Both the position numbers and the translations under genes were made by a program. From Cupriavidus oxalaticus (GTDB lineage: Bacteria > Pseudomonadota > Gammaproteobacteria > Burkholderiales > Burkholderiaceae): DNA of 64,000 nucleotides. The notes below the pieces were generated by a model. That model was not told the DNA's origin, ran no database searches, and saw only the letters and a list, made by a program, of their open reading frames with translations. Every line of letters begins with the position of its first letter. Within the stretch, counting starts at the first letter, position 1. Of the stretch, positions 35,966-48,604 are shown one piece after another. Where the stretch lies: contig NZ_CP069812.1 of assembly GCF_016894385.1 (NCBI RefSeq), forward strand, positions 372,001-436,000, given 5' to 3'.

Positions 35966-36862
35966 TCAGCCTCCCGGCGCGGCGCCCGCCAGCAGTTCCG
36001 CCACGGTGGGGCCGTCGACGCGCGCCAGGTCGTCCTGGTACTTGAGCAGCACGCCGAGCGTATCGCGCACCGATTGCGGGTCGAGCTCGGTTACGCCCAG
36101 CGCCGCGAGCGCGCGGCACCAGTCGATGGCCTCGGCAATGCCGGGCGCCTTGAACAGGTCGATGCCGCGCAGCCGGTGCACGAAGTCGATCGCCCGCGCC
36201 TGCAGCGCCGCGGCGGCTTCGGGCGCGCGCGCGGCGACGATCTGCAGTTCGCGGTCGCGGTCCGGATAGCCAACCCATTGGTACAGGCAGCGGCGCTTGA
36301 GCGCGTCATGCACTTCGCGCGTGCGGTTCGAGGTGATCACGATCAGCGGCGGGCGCTCGGCGCGGATCACGCCGATCTCGGGGATAGAGACCTGGAATTC
36401 GGACAGCACCTCCAGCAGGAAGGCTTCGAACGGTTCGTCGGCACGGTCGATCTCGTCGATCAGCAGCACGCGCGGCACGCCCGGTGCGGCGGGGTCGGGC
36501 AGCAGCGACTCCAGCAGCGGGCGCTTGAGCAGGTAGTCGTCGTGGTACAGCGATTGCGCCTCGGGCCGCTCGCCGCGGGCCTCGGCCAGGCGCAGCGCCA
36601 TGATCTGGCGGGGGTAGTCCCATTCGTAGAGCGCGCTGGCGGCGTCGAGTCCCTCATAGCACTGCAGACGCAGCAGACGCGTGCCGAGGACGCCCGCCAT
36701 GGCTTGCGCCAGTGCGGTCTTGCCGACGCCGGGCTCGCCTTCGAGGAACAGCGGGCGCTGCATGCGCAGGGCAAGGTAGAGCACCGTGGCGGTTTCGCGG
36801 TCGGCGAAGTATTGCTGGTGTTCGAGCTGGGCGAGGGTGTCGTCGATGGAGGTGGGGAGCAT
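35966..36862 (-). CDS. coxD: CoxD-like MoxR family AAA+ ATPase
   Basis: 298 residues. Walker A GEPGVGKTALAQAMA, Walker B VLLIDEIDRAD, sensor 1 VITSNRTREVHDALKRRCLY, typical of MoxR ATPases. CoxD acts as a chaperone-like ATPase in assembly of the aerobic CODH-type active site, with CoxE as its VWA partner. The 198-base gap to coxM upstream is filled by an inverted pair of REP-like repeats. Confidence 0.92.
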   Translation of the reverse strand: MLPTSIDDTLAQLEHQQYFADRETATVLYLALRMQRPLFLEGEPGVGKTALAQAMAGVLGTRLLRLQCYEGLDAASALYEWDYPRQIMALRLAEARGERPEAQSLYHDDYLLKRPLLESLLPDPAAPGVPRVLLIDEIDRADEPFEAFLLEVLSEFQVSIPEIGVIRAERPPLIVITSNRTREVHDALKRRCLYQWVGYPDRDRELQIVAARAPEAAAALQARAIDFVHRLRGIDLFKAPGIAEAIDWCRALAALGVTELDPQSVRDTLGVLLKYQDDLARVDGPTVAELLAGAAPGG

Positions 36863-36900
36863 GGGGCGATCTATATTGCCGACGCGTCTCGCACGCCAGC

Positions 36901-37033
36901 GGTTTGCTCCCCTCTCCCACTCGTGGGAGAGGGGCGGGGGTGAGGGCGGGCGCTGGCAACTGCGACGGCGATCACTTCGTTGAGGCGCCGGCCCTCACCC
37001 CCGGCCCCTCTCCCGCCTTGCGGGAGAGGGGAG
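36901..37033. repeat. REP-like repeats, copies 3 and 4 (inverted pair)
   Basis: Copy 3 at 36901-36949 reads GTTTGCTCCCCTCTCCCAC-TC-GTGGGAGAGGGG with the GGGGGTGAGGGC tail. Copy 4 at 36991-37032 has the opposite orientation (GCCCTCACCCCCGG then CCCCTCTCCCGC-CTT-GCGGGAGAGGGG). They face each other across about 40 bases between coxM and coxD. Confidence 0.88.
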
Positions 37034-37060
37034 GCCACAATGGGAAACAGGATCCGCCAA

Positions 37061-37861
37061 CTATCCCTTCACCGCCGCCTCCACCGCCCTTGCCGCCAGC
37101 ACCGGAATCAAATGCGCCCGGTACTCCGCCGACGCATGCAGGTCGGTATTCAGCGTCCCCGCATCGACCTTCACGCCACGCGCCGCCTGCGCGGTGAAGC
37201 TGGCCGACAGTGCCTGCTCCAGCGGCCGGCACCGGAACACGCTGTCGGCAGCCCCGGTGACCGCCACGCGCACCGAATTCCCGGAGCGCGCCACCATCAC
37301 CCCCACCAGCGCAAAGCGCGATGCCGGATTGCGGAACTTCACATAGGCCGCCTGATCCGGGATCGGAAAGCGCACCGCGGTGATCAGCTCGTCCGGCTCC
37401 AGCGCGGTCTCATACAGCCCCTTGAAGAAGTCATCCGCCGCGATGCTGCGCCGGTCGGTGACCACGGTGGCGCCCAGCCCCAGCACCGCCGCGGGATAGC
37501 ACGCCGCCGGATCATCGTTCGCCAGCGCGCCGCCGATGGTTCCCATCGCGCGCACCTGCCGGTCGCCGATGCCGCCGGCCAGCGCCGCCAGCGCCGGGAT
37601 GCGCTGGCGTACCTCGGCGTTCTCGGCTACGTCGGCATGGCGCGCGGCGGCGCCGATGACGATCTCTTGGCCGTCGACGCGGATCTCGGCCATGCCGGGA
37701 ATGCGCGTTACGTCGACCAGCGCGGAAGGCGATGCCAGCCGCAGCTTCATCGCCGCCAGCAGGCTCTGGCCGCCGCCGAGGAACTTGGCGTCGGGATCGG
37801 CCTTGACCTTGGCCACCGCCGCCTTGGCATCCGCGGCGCGTTCAAAGTTGAATGCGTACAT
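37061..37861 (-). CDS. coxM: CODH/xanthine dehydrogenase-type FAD subunit (CoxM-like)
   Basis: 266 residues, the usual size. The FAD-binding domain includes AKFLGGGQSLLAAMKLRLAS and the second motif GTIGGALANDDPAACYPAAV; the CO_deh_flav_C domain follows. It carries electrons from the iron-sulfur subunit to the final acceptor. It lies 27 bases after coxL. Confidence 0.93.
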   Translation of the reverse strand: MYAFNFERAADAKAAVAKVKADPDAKFLGGGQSLLAAMKLRLASPSALVDVTRIPGMAEIRVDGQEIVIGAAARHADVAENAEVRQRIPALAALAGGIGDRQVRAMGTIGGALANDDPAACYPAAVLGLGATVVTDRRSIAADDFFKGLYETALEPDELITAVRFPIPDQAAYVKFRNPASRFALVGVMVARSGNSVRVAVTGAADSVFRCRPLEQALSASFTAQAARGVKVDAGTLNTDLHASAEYRAHLIPVLAARAVEAAVKG

Positions 37862-37888
37862 GTCGGTTTCCTTTGCGGTGTGGATGGA

Positions 37889-40270
<2,382 letters not shown>

Positions 40271-40282
40271 GGCGTCTCCCCT

Positions 40283-40780
40283 TTATTCAGCGCTGGCGGC
40301 CGTGCCCTGCATGGCCGCCTGGCCCTGCTGCACCGCACGCACGATGTTGTGGTAGCCCGTGCAGCGGCACAGGTTGCCTTCCAGGTGCGCGCGGATGGTG
40401 GCGGCGTCGGCGCCGGGATGTTCCTGGACGAGTGCCGTCGCGCTCATCACCATGCCCGGCGTGCAGAAGCCGCATTGCAGCCCGTGGCATTCGCGGAAGG
40501 CCTCCTGCATCGGGTGCAGGCCGTTGCCAGGCTTGTCGCCGGCCAGCCCTTCGATGGTGGTCACGGTGGCGCCGTCCGCCTGCAGCGCCAGGATGTTGCA
40601 CGACTTGACCGCCCGGCCATCCAGGTGGACCGTGCAGGCGCCGCACTGCGCGGTGTCGCAGCCGACGTGGGTGCCGGTCAGGCGCAGCTGTTCGCGCAGG
40701 AACTGGACCAGGAGGGTGTTGGGTTCTACCTGCGCGTCAACGGCCTTGCCGTTGACCGTCAGGCGGATCGGAATCGCCAT
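40283..40780 (-). CDS. coxS: [2Fe-2S] small subunit (CoxS-like)
   Basis: 165 residues from the ATG at 40780 with GGAGAC upstream. The N-terminal plant-type [2Fe-2S] cluster is bound by [25 protein letters not shown] ligands (first three Cys within 9 residues), and the C-terminal four-helix [2Fe-2S] domain by CGFC and CRC ([25 protein letters not shown]). It passes electrons from the molybdenum site to FAD. It is the first gene of the cluster. Confidence 0.94.
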   Translation of the reverse strand: MAIPIRLTVNGKAVDAQVEPNTLLVQFLREQLRLTGTHVGCDTAQCGACTVHLDGRAVKSCNILALQADGATVTTIEGLAGDKPGNGLHPMQEAFRECHGLQCGFCTPGMVMSATALVQEHPGADAATIRAHLEGNLCRCTGYHNIVRAVQQGQAAMQGTAASAE

Positions 40781-41122
40781 GCTTGTCTCCATGTGGGGTG
40801 GACGCGCATGACCAATTCCCAAATCCCGAAAGCAACTGCGCGGGACTGGCCACGACGCGGTATTGCCGCTTAAGACGGCTATAGGACGGCTAATTCGTGA
40901 TATTGGTGCTGCCGCTGCAACGGCTCCAGGTGCGCCAGCGAACGCTGCGGCCGGCGCTTTGGCACGGCCGGCGAACGTTTGGCCGCGACAGGCTCTAACA
41001 GTTAATCACAAATCCCAGGCAGGTGCCATGAGGTTTGCCCGGGCCCCAACCGGGGTAGGGCGCCTCGATTCGGACTGGCCGGGCCGCTGCTAGAATGACC
41101 CGGCCCTCCCGCCTGCCCCGAC
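40781..41122. other. Intergenic region between coxS and the YqaA-like gene
   Basis: 342 bases between divergent genes, so it should hold the cox promoter and that of the membrane protein. TAGAAT at 41091-41096 is a possible -10 for the latter. A GCCGGC inverted repeat occurs near 40950-40970. No RNA, repeat-family member or short gene is evident. Confidence 0.35.
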
Positions 41123-41701
41123 ATGGAAGCCTTCTTCGACTGGCTGTTTCAAACCGTCGCCTTGCCCAAGGTGGGCCTGCCCGCGATCTTCGTGGTCAGC
41201 CTGGTCTCGGCCACGCTGCTGCCGCTGGGCTCGGAGCCGGCCGTGTTCGGCTACGTCAAGCTCAATCCCGGGATGTTCTGGCCGGCGATCCTGGTGGCCA
41301 CCGCCGGCAATACCGTAGGCGGCGCGATCGACTGGTGGCTGGGCTATGCCGCCAAGCTGGCGCTGGTGCGCTACCACCTGCGGCGCCGGGCGCGCCAGCA
41401 CGAACTGGAGCACGAACAGCACCGGGGGCACGCGCGCAAGCCGCCCAAGCCCAAGCTCGACGCCAAATATTTCCGCTGGATGCGGCGGCTGGGGCCCCCT
41501 ACGCTGCTGCTTTCATGGTTGCCGGGCATCGGTGATCCCTTGTGCACGCTGGCCGGCTGGCTGCGGCTGTCGTTCTGGCCGAGCCTGGCCTGGATGGCGG
41601 TTGGCAAGTTCCTGCGCTACCTGGTGATGACGGCCAGTCTGCTATGGATCCCGGACAGTTTTTGGCAGAACATTGCGCATACGGTCAAGGCACTCTTCTG
41701 A
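41123..41701 (+). CDS. YqaA/DedA-like inner-membrane protein
   Basis: 192 residues with the SNARE-associated/VTT-type layout: a hydrophobic N-terminal part (FVVSLVSATLLPLGSEPAVF), the conserved NTVGGAIDWWLGY, a basic cytoplasmic loop (RRRARQHELEHEQHRGHARK), and the re-entrant region LLLSWLPGIGDPLCTLAGWL. E. coli YqaA is the nearest well-known relative. DedA-superfamily proteins act as lipid carriers or in envelope homeostasis; the function of the YqaA branch is not settled. Confidence 0.87.
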   Translation: MEAFFDWLFQTVALPKVGLPAIFVVSLVSATLLPLGSEPAVFGYVKLNPGMFWPAILVATAGNTVGGAIDWWLGYAAKLALVRYHLRRRARQHELEHEQHRGHARKPPKPKLDAKYFRWMRRLGPPTLLLSWLPGIGDPLCTLAGWLRLSFWPSLAWMAVGKFLRYLVMTASLLWIPDSFWQNIAHTVKALF

Positions 41702-41882
41702 GTGGAGTGCGTGAAGTGGCACATTTGCCGTAACATGCGCACCACGCCAGTGCGCCTAATCCCTTGTTCCGGCAAGGATTCCTCCTTGTTGCGGTGCGGC
41801 GAAACCGGGCCTTGCAGTACAATCGCCCTTTAATGAACGATTCGCGCACTGTCCCCGTGCGCAGCAGGAAGCGGTCCCCTCC

Positions 41883-44800
41883 ATGAACGCCCCACTCGTG
41901 CTCGACGCCAAGCTCGCCGCGCAGGACGCCCCGCCGCGCCTGCGTGAGATTCCTTATAACTACACGTCCTTCTCGGACCGCGAGATTGTCATCCGCCTGC
42001 TCGGCGAAGAGGCCTGGCGCATCCTGGACGAGCTGCGCAGCGAGCGCCGCACCGGCCGCTCGGCCCGCATGCTGTACGAGGTGCTGGGCGATATCTGGGT
42101 GGTTCGCCGCAATCCCTACCTGCAGGACGACCTGCTGGAGAATCCCAAACGCCGTCAGATGCTGGTCAGCGCGCTGCACCACCGCCTGAACGAGATCGAG
42201 AAGCGCCGCGCCGCCGACCGTGCCGAGCACGCCGAGCCCGCCGCCGAAGACCGCTCGCACCGCGTGGAGCAGCTGGTCGCCTTCGCCAAGCAGGCGATCG
42301 AAGACTTCAAGAACGAATTCGCCGCCGCCTACGACCTGCGCAAGCGCGCGCAGCGCGTGCTGGGCCGCGTCACGCAGAAGGACAACATCAAGTTCGATGG
42401 TTTGTCGCGCGTGTCGCACGTGACCGACGCCACCGACTGGCGCGTGGAATACCCGTTCGTGGTGCTGACGCCGGACACCGAGGAAGAGATCGCCGGCCTG
42501 GTCAAGGGCTGCTTCGAGCTCGGCCTGACCATCATCCCGCGCGGGGGCGGCACCGGCTATACCGGCGGCGCCGTGCCGCTGACGCCGATGAGCGCGGTGA
42601 TCAATACCGAGAAGCTGGAGCAGCTGGATCCGGTCGAGCAGACCGACCTGCCGGGCGTGTCGCACAAGGTGGCGACCATCTTCTCGGGTGCCGGCGTGGT
42701 GACGCGCCGCGTGGCCGATGCCGCGGACAAGGCCGGCCTGGTGTTCGCGGTCGACCCGACTTCGATCGACGCCTCGTGCATCGGCGGCAATGTCGCCATG
42801 AACGCCGGCGGCAAGAAGGCCGTGCTGTGGGGCACCGCGCTCGACAACCTGGCCTGGTGGCGCATGGTGGACCCGGAAGGCAACTGGCTGGAAATCACCC
42901 GGCTGGACCACAACCTGGGCAAGATCCACGACGTGCCGGTGGCCACCTTCGAGCTGAAGTGGTCGGACGGCAACCGTGCCCCGGGCGAGAAGGTGCTACG
43001 CACCGAGACGCTCGCGATCGAGGGCCGCAAGTTCCGCAAGGAAGGCCTGGGCAAGGACGTCACCGACAAGTTCCTGGCCGGCCTGCCCGGCGTGCAGAAG
43101 GAAGGCTGCGACGGCATCATCACCAGCGCGCGCTGGATCCTGCACCGCATGCCGAAGTTCATCCGCACCGTGTGCCTGGAGTTCTTCGGCCAGGCGCGCG
43201 ACGCCATCCCCAGCATCGTCGAGATCAAGGACTTCCTCGACGCCGAGACGAAAAAGCCCGGCGGCGCCATCCTGGCCGGCCTGGAGCACCTGGACGAGCG
43301 CTACCTGCGCGCGGTCGGCTACGCCACCAAGAGCAAGCGCAACGCCTTCCCGAAGATGGTGCTGATCGGCGATATCGTCGGCGACGATGAAGACGCCGTG
43401 GCGCGCGCCACCTCGGAAGTGATCCGCATGGCCAACGGCAAGAGCGGCGAAGGCTTTATCGCCGTCAGCCCCGAGGCGCGCAAGAAGTTCTGGCTGGACC
43501 GCTCGCGCACCGCCGCGATCGCCAAGCACACCAACGCCTTCAAGATCAACGAAGACGTGGTGATCCCGCTCAACCGCATGGGCGAGTACACCGACGGCAT
43601 CGAGCGCATCAATATCGAGCTGTCGATCAAGAGCAAGCTACAGCTGGTCGACACGCTCGAAGCGTTCTTCGCACGCGGCAACCTGCCGCTGGGCCGCAGC
43701 GACGACGCCAACGAAATCCCCAGCGCCGAGCTGCTGGAAGACCGCGTGCAGCACGCGCTGACGCTGCTGCGCGAGATCCGCGCGCGCTGGCGCTATCTGC
43801 AAGACCACCTCGACACGCCGCTGGCGCAGGCCAGGGCCTCGCTGATCGGGCACGGGCTGGGCTTGCTGGGGCAGGAATTCGAGGCGCGGCTGCACCAGCA
43901 GCCGGACGCCAGCGTGTTCCACCTGCTGCAGGACCGCACCATCCGCGTGTCGTGGAAGAACGAGATTCGCGCCGAGCTGCGCAAGATCTTCAACGGCGGC
44001 GAATTCAAGCCGATCCTGGACGAAGCCCAGAAGATCCACAAGCAGGTGCTGCGCGGCCGCGTCTTCGTGGCGCTGCACATGCACGCCGGCGACGGCAACG
44101 TGCACACCAACATCCCGGTCAACTCCGACGACTACGACATGCTGCAGGACGCGCACCGCGCGGTGGCCCGCATCATGGACCTGGCGCGTTCGCTGGACGG
44201 CGTGATCTCGGGCGAGCACGGCATCGGCATCACCAAGCTGGAGTTCCTGACCGAGGCAGAGATCGGCGACTTCCGCGCCTACAAGCAGAAGGTCGACCCG
44301 CAGGGCCGCTTCAACAAGGGCAAGCTGCTGCCTGGCGCCGACCTGCGCAATGCCTACACGCCGTCGTTCGGCCTGATGGGGCATGAGTCGCTGATCATGC
44401 AGCAGAGCGATATCGGCGCGATTGCCGAAAGCGTCAAGGACTGCCTGCGCTGCGGCAAGTGCAAGCCGGTGTGCGCCACGCACGTGCCGCGCGCCAACCT
44501 GCTGTACAGCCCGCGCAACAAGATCCTGGCGACCTCGCTGCTGGTCGAGGCCTTCTTGTACGAAGAGCAGACCCGCCGCGGCATCTCGGTCAAGCACTGG
44601 GACGAGTTCTCCGACGTGGCCGACCACTGCACCGTGTGCCACAAGTGCGTGACGCCGTGCCCGGTCAAGATCGACTTCGGCGACGTGTCGATGAACATGC
44701 GCAACCTGCTGCGCAAGATGGGGCAGAAGAAATTCAACCCCGGCACCGCGGCGTCGATGTTCTTCCTGAACGCCACCAACCCCGAGACCATCAACCTGAC

Positions 44801-45857
44801 CCGCAAGGTCATGATCGACTGGGGCTACAAGGCGCAGCGCCTGGGCAACGAGGTGCTGAAGAAGCTGGCCAAGAAGCAGACCGCGCATCCGCCCGCCACC
44901 GTGGGCAAGCCGCCGGTGCGCGAGCAGGTGATCCACTTCATCAACAAGAAGATGCCGGGCAACCTGCCCAAGAAGACCGCGCGCGCGCTGCTCGACATCG
45001 AGGACAACGAGATCGTGCCGATCATCCGCGACCCGAAGGCGACCACGCCGGAGTCGGAAGCGGTGTTCTACTTCCCGGGCTGCGGCTCGGAGCGGCTGTT
45101 CTCGCAGGTGGGCCTGGCGACGCAGGCGATGCTGTGGCACGTCGGCGTGCAGACCGTGCTGCCGCCGGGCTACCTGTGTTGCGGCTATCCGCAGCGCGGC
45201 AGCGGCCAGTACGACAAGGCCGAGAAGATCGTCACCGACAACCGCGTGCTGTTCCATCGCGTGGCCAACACGCTGAACTACCTCGACATCAAGACCGTGG
45301 TGGTCAGCTGCGGGACCTGCTACGACCAGCTCGCCGGCTATGAATTCGAGAAGATCTTCCCCGGCTGCCGCATCATCGACATCCACGAGTACCTGCTGGA
45401 GAAGGGCGTCAAGCTGGAAGGCGTGACCGGTACGCGCTACATGTACCACGATCCCTGCCACACGCCGATCAAGACCATGGACCCGACCAAGCTGGTCAAC
45501 GACCTGATGGGCGGCAACACGGGGCTGGGCAAGATCGAGAAGAACGAGCGCTGCTGCGGGGAATCGGGCACGCTGGCGGTGACGCGTCCTGACATTTCGA
45601 CGCAGGTCCGCTTCCGCAAGGAAGAGGAAATGACCAAGGGCGCCGACAAGCTGCGTGCCGACGGATTCACCGGCGACGTCAAGATCCTGACCAGCTGCCC
45701 GTCGTGCCTGCAAGGTCTGTCGCGCTACAACGAAGATGCGTCGGTGCAGGCGGATTACATCGTGATCGAGATGGCGAAGCACCTGCTTGGGGAGAACTGG
45801 ATGCCGGAGTATGTGGCCAAGGCCAATGCGGGTGGGATTGAGCGGGTGCTGGTGTAA
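41883..45857 (+). CDS. DUF3683 FAD-linked oxidase / Fe-S / CCG fusion oxidoreductase
   Basis: 1324 residues. Order: DUF3683 domain (about 1-150), FAD-binding PCMH domain (about 190-400, [20 protein letters not shown]), FAD-oxidase C-terminal domain to about 810 ([33 protein letters not shown]), two [4Fe-4S] ligand sets ([11 protein letters not shown] from Cys854, [11 protein letters not shown] from Cys916), then two CCG domains (Cys1099-Cys1100 and Cys1224-Cys1225). It equals GlcD plus GlcF, or Dld plus LldE-type modules, in one chain. Likely a membrane-associated 2-hydroxyacid dehydrogenase passing electrons to quinone; substrate unknown. A TACAAT -10-like box lies at 41818-41823. Confidence 0.92.
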   Translation: MNAPLVLDAKLAAQDAPPRLREIPYNYTSFSDREIVIRLLGEEAWRILDELRSERRTGRSARMLYEVLGDIWVVRRNPYLQDDLLENPKRRQMLVSALHHRLNEIEKRRAADRAEHAEPAAEDRSHRVEQLVAFAKQAIEDFKNEFAAAYDLRKRAQRVLGRVTQKDNIKFDGLSRVSHVTDATDWRVEYPFVVLTPDTEEEIAGLVKGCFELGLTIIPRGGGTGYTGGAVPLTPMSAVINTEKLEQLDPVEQTDLPGVSHKVATIFSGAGVVTRRVADAADKAGLVFAVDPTSIDASCIGGNVAMNAGGKKAVLWGTALDNLAWWRMVDPEGNWLEITRLDHNLGKIHDVPVATFELKWSDGNRAPGEKVLRTETLAIEGRKFRKEGLGKDVTDKFLAGLPGVQKEGCDGIITSARWILHRMPKFIRTVCLEFFGQARDAIPSIVEIKDFLDAETKKPGGAILAGLEHLDERYLRAVGYATKSKRNAFPKMVLIGDIVGDDEDAVARATSEVIRMANGKSGEGFIAVSPEARKKFWLDRSRTAAIAKHTNAFKINEDVVIPLNRMGEYTDGIERINIELSIKSKLQLVDTLEAFFARGNLPLGRSDDANEIPSAELLEDRVQHALTLLREIRARWRYLQDHLDTPLAQARASLIGHGLGLLGQEFEARLHQQPDASVFHLLQDRTIRVSWKNEIRAELRKIFNGGEFKPILDEAQKIHKQVLRGRVFVALHMHAGDGNVHTNIPVNSDDYDMLQDAHRAVARIMDLARSLDGVISGEHGIGITKLEFLTEAEIGDFRAYKQKVDPQGRFNKGKLLPGADLRNAYTPSFGLMGHESLIMQQSDIGAIAESVKDCLRCGKCKPVCATHVPRANLLYSPRNKILATSLLVEAFLYEEQTRRGISVKHWDEFSDVADHCTVCHKCVTPCPVKIDFGDVSMNMRNLLRKMGQKKFNPGTAASMFFLNATNPETINLTRKVMIDWGYKAQRLGNEVLKKLAKKQTAHPPATVGKPPVREQVIHFINKKMPGNLPKKTARALLDIEDNEIVPIIRDPKATTPESEAVFYFPGCGSERLFSQVGLATQAMLWHVGVQTVLPPGYLCCGYPQRGSGQYDKAEKIVTDNRVLFHRVANTLNYLDIKTVVVSCGTCYDQLAGYEFEKIFPGCRIIDIHEYLLEKGVKLEGVTGTRYMYHDPCHTPIKTMDPTKLVNDLMGGNTGLGKIEKNERCCGESGTLAVTRPDISTQVRFRKEEEMTKGADKLRADGFTGDVKILTSCPSCLQGLSRYNEDASVQADYIVIEMAKHLLGENWMPEYVAKANAGGIERVLV

Positions 45858-45885
45858 GGCCTGACGGCGTTGACTCTCCCTGCCG

Positions 45886-46021
45886 GTTTGCTCCCCTCTC
45901 CCACTTGTGGGAGAGGGGCCGGGGGTGAGGGGAGGCGCCGGCATACCGCAGTCCTTCGCCATGGCAAGCGCCGGCCCTCACCCCCGCCCCTCTCCCGCTC
46001 GCGGGAGAGGGGAGCAAACCG
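45886..46021. repeat. REP-like repeats, copies 5 and 6 (inverted pair)
   Basis: Copy 5 (45886-45932) reads GTTTGCTCCCCTCTCCCAC-TT-GTGGGAGAGGGG plus the GGGGGTGAGGGG tail; copy 6 (45974-46020) is its inverse and ends in GGAGCAAAC. They face each other across about 40 bases, as in the pair at 36901-37033. The pair lies between the FAD/Fe-S gene and the HIT gene. Confidence 0.88.
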
Positions 46022-46067
46022 ACAGGGTTTGACATTCGCTACTGCAGCGCAATCTGAAAGGACCGCA

Positions 46068-46505
46068 ATGCCCCGCAGCCCCAACTGCCCCCTCTGCGAA
46101 ACCGACGGCGGCGAACTGGTCTGGATGGGCGACCGCGCCCGCCTGATCCTGGTCGAGCATGACCGCTTTCCCGGCTTCTGCCGCATCGTCTGGAACGACC
46201 ACGTGGCCGAACTCACCGACCTGGACGATGCCGACCAGGCCTGGCTGATGCGGCTGGTGGCGCGCGTGGAGCGGGTGGTGCGCGAGGTGATGGCGCCCGA
46301 CAAGGTCAACCTGGCGGCGTTTGGCAACATGGTGCCGCACCTGCACTGGCACATCATCCCGCGCTACCGCTGGGACACGCATTTCCCCGAGGCGATCTGG
46401 GCGGCGCCGCAGCGCGCGGCGGACAGCGTGCGGGTGCAGGAACTGGCCAGCCGGCTGCCGGCGCTGCGCACGGCACTTTCGCTGGTCGAAGCCAGCGACG
46501 CCTGA
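46068..46505 (+). CDS. HIT family protein
   Basis: 145 residues from the ATG at 46068, which has AAAGGA upstream; an upstream open frame from 45870 runs through the repeat pair and is not coding. The histidine triad is HLHWHIIPR (H-x-H-x-H). An N-terminal Cys pair (NCPLCETDGG) may bind zinc as in some HIT hydrolases. HIT proteins hydrolyse nucleotide-phosphoramidates or dinucleoside polyphosphates; the substrate here is unknown. Confidence 0.9.
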   Translation: MPRSPNCPLCETDGGELVWMGDRARLILVEHDRFPGFCRIVWNDHVAELTDLDDADQAWLMRLVARVERVVREVMAPDKVNLAAFGNMVPHLHWHIIPRYRWDTHFPEAIWAAPQRAADSVRVQELASRLPALRTALSLVEASDA

Positions 46506-46644
46506 AGCCTGAGGCCGGGCGCGGAACCCGCGCCGGCCCGCAACCGTCTGAATGCTGTTGCCGCCGCGGTCGCGCCCGCGCGCCGCGGCACGAGAACAAC
46601 AAGCCCGGCCATGCATCCCGCTGGCGGGCCAGAAAGCTGCCGCT

Positions 46645-48510
46645 ATGTCCTCGACCCCGACTTCCGTCACCGTGCCGGGCCCGGCCGTCCCCGCCAAGGC
46701 CCTCAAGATCCAGAGCCGGCTGCGCATGGCCGCGACCTGGGCATTGATCAAGCCCTACTGGAAATCCGACGACCGCGTCGCCGGCCTCGGCCTGCTGGCG
46801 CTGGTGGTCGTGCTCAACCTGGGCATCGTCTATATCAACGTGCTGCTCAACGAGTGGAACCGCGTGTTCTACAACGCGCTGGAGCAGCGCGACTACGCCT
46901 CGTTCAAGGTACTGCTGCTGCGGTTCTCGTGGATCGCGGCGTTCTTCATCGTCGCGGCGATCTCGCGCCAGTACTACACCATGATGCTGCAGATGCGCTG
47001 GCGTACCTGGATGACCGGCCGCTTCATGGGCCACTGGCTCGGGCACCAGGCCTACTACCGCATCGAGCAGACCCGCGCCACCGACAACCCCGACCAGCGG
47101 ATCGCCGACGACCTGCGCCTGTTTACCGACGGCGCGCTGTCGCTGTCGCTCGGCCTGCTCAACTCGGTGGTGACGCTGCTGTCCTTCGTCGGCATCCTGT
47201 GGACGGTGTCGGGGCCGATCAGCTTTGCGCTGGGCGGCACCGTGTGGACCATTCCCGGCTACATGGTGTGGTTCGCGGCCGGCTATGCGGTGATCGGCTC
47301 GCTGGTGGCGCACGTGGTCGGGCGCCCGCTGATCGGCCTGAACTTCCAGCAGGAACAGTACGAGGCGGATTTCCGTTTCACGCTGGTGCGCCTGCGCGAG
47401 AACAGCGAGCCGGTGGCGCTGTACCGCGGCGAGCCGACCGAGCAGGCCGGGCTGCGCGCGCGCTTCGACCGCATCCGCGCCAACTGGTACCAGCTGATGC
47501 GCTATACCCGGCGGCTGACCTTCGTCAGCTCAGGCTACGCGCAGTTCGCCATCATCTTCCCGATCCTGGTGGCGGCGCCGCGCTACTTTGCGGGCAAGAT
47601 GACGCTGGGCGGGCTGATGCAGACCAGCTCCGCGTTCGGGCAGGTGCAGGGGGCGCTGTCGTGGTTCGTCGACAGCTATGCCACGCTGGTGGGCTGGAAG
47701 GCCGCGGCCAACCGCCTGATCGACTTCCAGGAAGCCATTCGCGTGGCCGAACGCCAGGACCAGGCCCCCGGCGGCACGCGCGACGTCGAGGTCGAGCATA
47801 CCGGCAAGGCGGAGCAAGGCATCGTGATCGACGGCCTGGCGCTGGCGCTGCCGGTGCGCGCCGCGCGCGGCAGCGCCGTCGGCCAGCGCCCGCTGGTGGC
47901 GCCGTTCTCGTTGTCGGTCGCGCCGGGCGAGCGCTGGCTGGTCAGCGGCCCGTCCGGCTGCGGCAAGAGCGTGCTGTTCCGTGCGCTCGCCGGGATCTGG
48001 CCGTACGGCAGCGGCACCGTGACCATGCCCGAGGGCAAGCGCATGCTGTTCCTGCCGCAGCGCAGCTACCTGCCGATCGGCACGCTGGCCGATGCGCTGG
48101 CTTACCCGGACGCCGGCACCGAGCACAGCAAGGAAACCCTGCAGGCGGCGCTGCGCCAGGCGCGGCTGGCTGCGCTCACCGACCAGCTTGACGTGTTCGA
48201 CAACTGGTCGCTGCGGCTGTCGCCGGGCGAGCAGCAGCGGCTGGCGTTCGCGCGCGCGCTGCTGCAGAAGCCCGACTACCTGTTCCTGGACGAAGCCACC
48301 AGCGCGCTCGACGAGGAGACCGAAGAGGCGATGTACCGGCTGATGGTGGAGTCGCTGCCGGGCGCGGCGATCGTCAGCATTGCGCACCGCAGCACGGTCG
48401 CTGCCTTCCACGGCCGGCGCCTGCGCTACCTGCCGCAGGACGAGGAGGCGGCGCGGGCTGCGCAAGCCGGCGAGCCTAGGGTAAGCTATCGGGTCGTAAG
48501 CGAAGCGTGA
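46645..48510 (+). CDS. SbmA/BacA-like ABC transporter, fused permease-ATPase
   Basis: 621 residues. The N-terminal membrane domain (about 1-370, about six helices; NEWNRVFYNALEQRDYASFK, YYRIEQTRATDNPDQRIADD) is of the SbmA/BacA type, which imports peptides, bleomycin or vitamin B12. The C-terminal nucleotide-binding domain has Walker A GPSGCGKSVLFRALAGI, signature LSPGEQQRLAFARALLQKPD and Walker B YLFLDEATSALDEETE. E. coli YddA has the same layout. It functions as a homodimer in the inner membrane. Start 46645 was taken over an upstream Arg-rich extension. Confidence 0.92.
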   Translation: MSSTPTSVTVPGPAVPAKALKIQSRLRMAATWALIKPYWKSDDRVAGLGLLALVVVLNLGIVYINVLLNEWNRVFYNALEQRDYASFKVLLLRFSWIAAFFIVAAISRQYYTMMLQMRWRTWMTGRFMGHWLGHQAYYRIEQTRATDNPDQRIADDLRLFTDGALSLSLGLLNSVVTLLSFVGILWTVSGPISFALGGTVWTIPGYMVWFAAGYAVIGSLVAHVVGRPLIGLNFQQEQYEADFRFTLVRLRENSEPVALYRGEPTEQAGLRARFDRIRANWYQLMRYTRRLTFVSSGYAQFAIIFPILVAAPRYFAGKMTLGGLMQTSSAFGQVQGALSWFVDSYATLVGWKAAANRLIDFQEAIRVAERQDQAPGGTRDVEVEHTGKAEQGIVIDGLALALPVRAARGSAVGQRPLVAPFSLSVAPGERWLVSGPSGCGKSVLFRALAGIWPYGSGTVTMPEGKRMLFLPQRSYLPIGTLADALAYPDAGTEHSKETLQAALRQARLAALTDQLDVFDNWSLRLSPGEQQRLAFARALLQKPDYLFLDEATSALDEETEEAMYRLMVESLPGAAIVSIAHRSTVAAFHGRRLRYLPQDEEAARAAQAGEPRVSYRVVSEA

Positions 48511-48516
48511 TGCGGC

Positions 48517-48547
48517 GCGAGGCGGCGCCCCCGGGGCGCCGCCTCGC
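48517..48547 (+). terminator. Strong GC hairpin after the ABC transporter gene
   Basis: GCGAGGCGGCGCC and its exact complement GGCGCCGCCTCGC form a 13-bp stem with a 5-base loop, 6 bases after the stop. There is no T run, so it may be a transcript-stabilising or weak termination hairpin. Confidence 0.55.
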
Positions 48548-48604
48548 TCATGCCGCTGCGCCGGATTCCCCCCTTAGAGCGCCCGTAAGCGGGCCGCGAT
48601 CATC

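Noticed and set aside
40956..40975. Sigma-54 promoter near TTTGGCACGG upstream of the YqaA-like gene
   Set aside because: The -24 part fits, but the bases ten positions on are not GC, and no activator sites are visible.
41717..41733. Sigma-54-like GTGGCACATTTGCC before the FAD/Fe-S gene
   Set aside because: The GG to GC spacing is wrong by several bases.
43638..45962. 774-codon antisense frame within the FAD/Fe-S gene
   Set aside because: Composition (His, Arg, Val, Ala) is that of the complement of a GC-rich gene, and it has no start signal or domain. The same holds for the frames at 16872-18377, 34814-36943 and 57046-58881.
45870..46067. N-terminal extension of the HIT protein
   Set aside because: The frame runs through two REP palindromes; a good ribosome site precedes the ATG at 46068.
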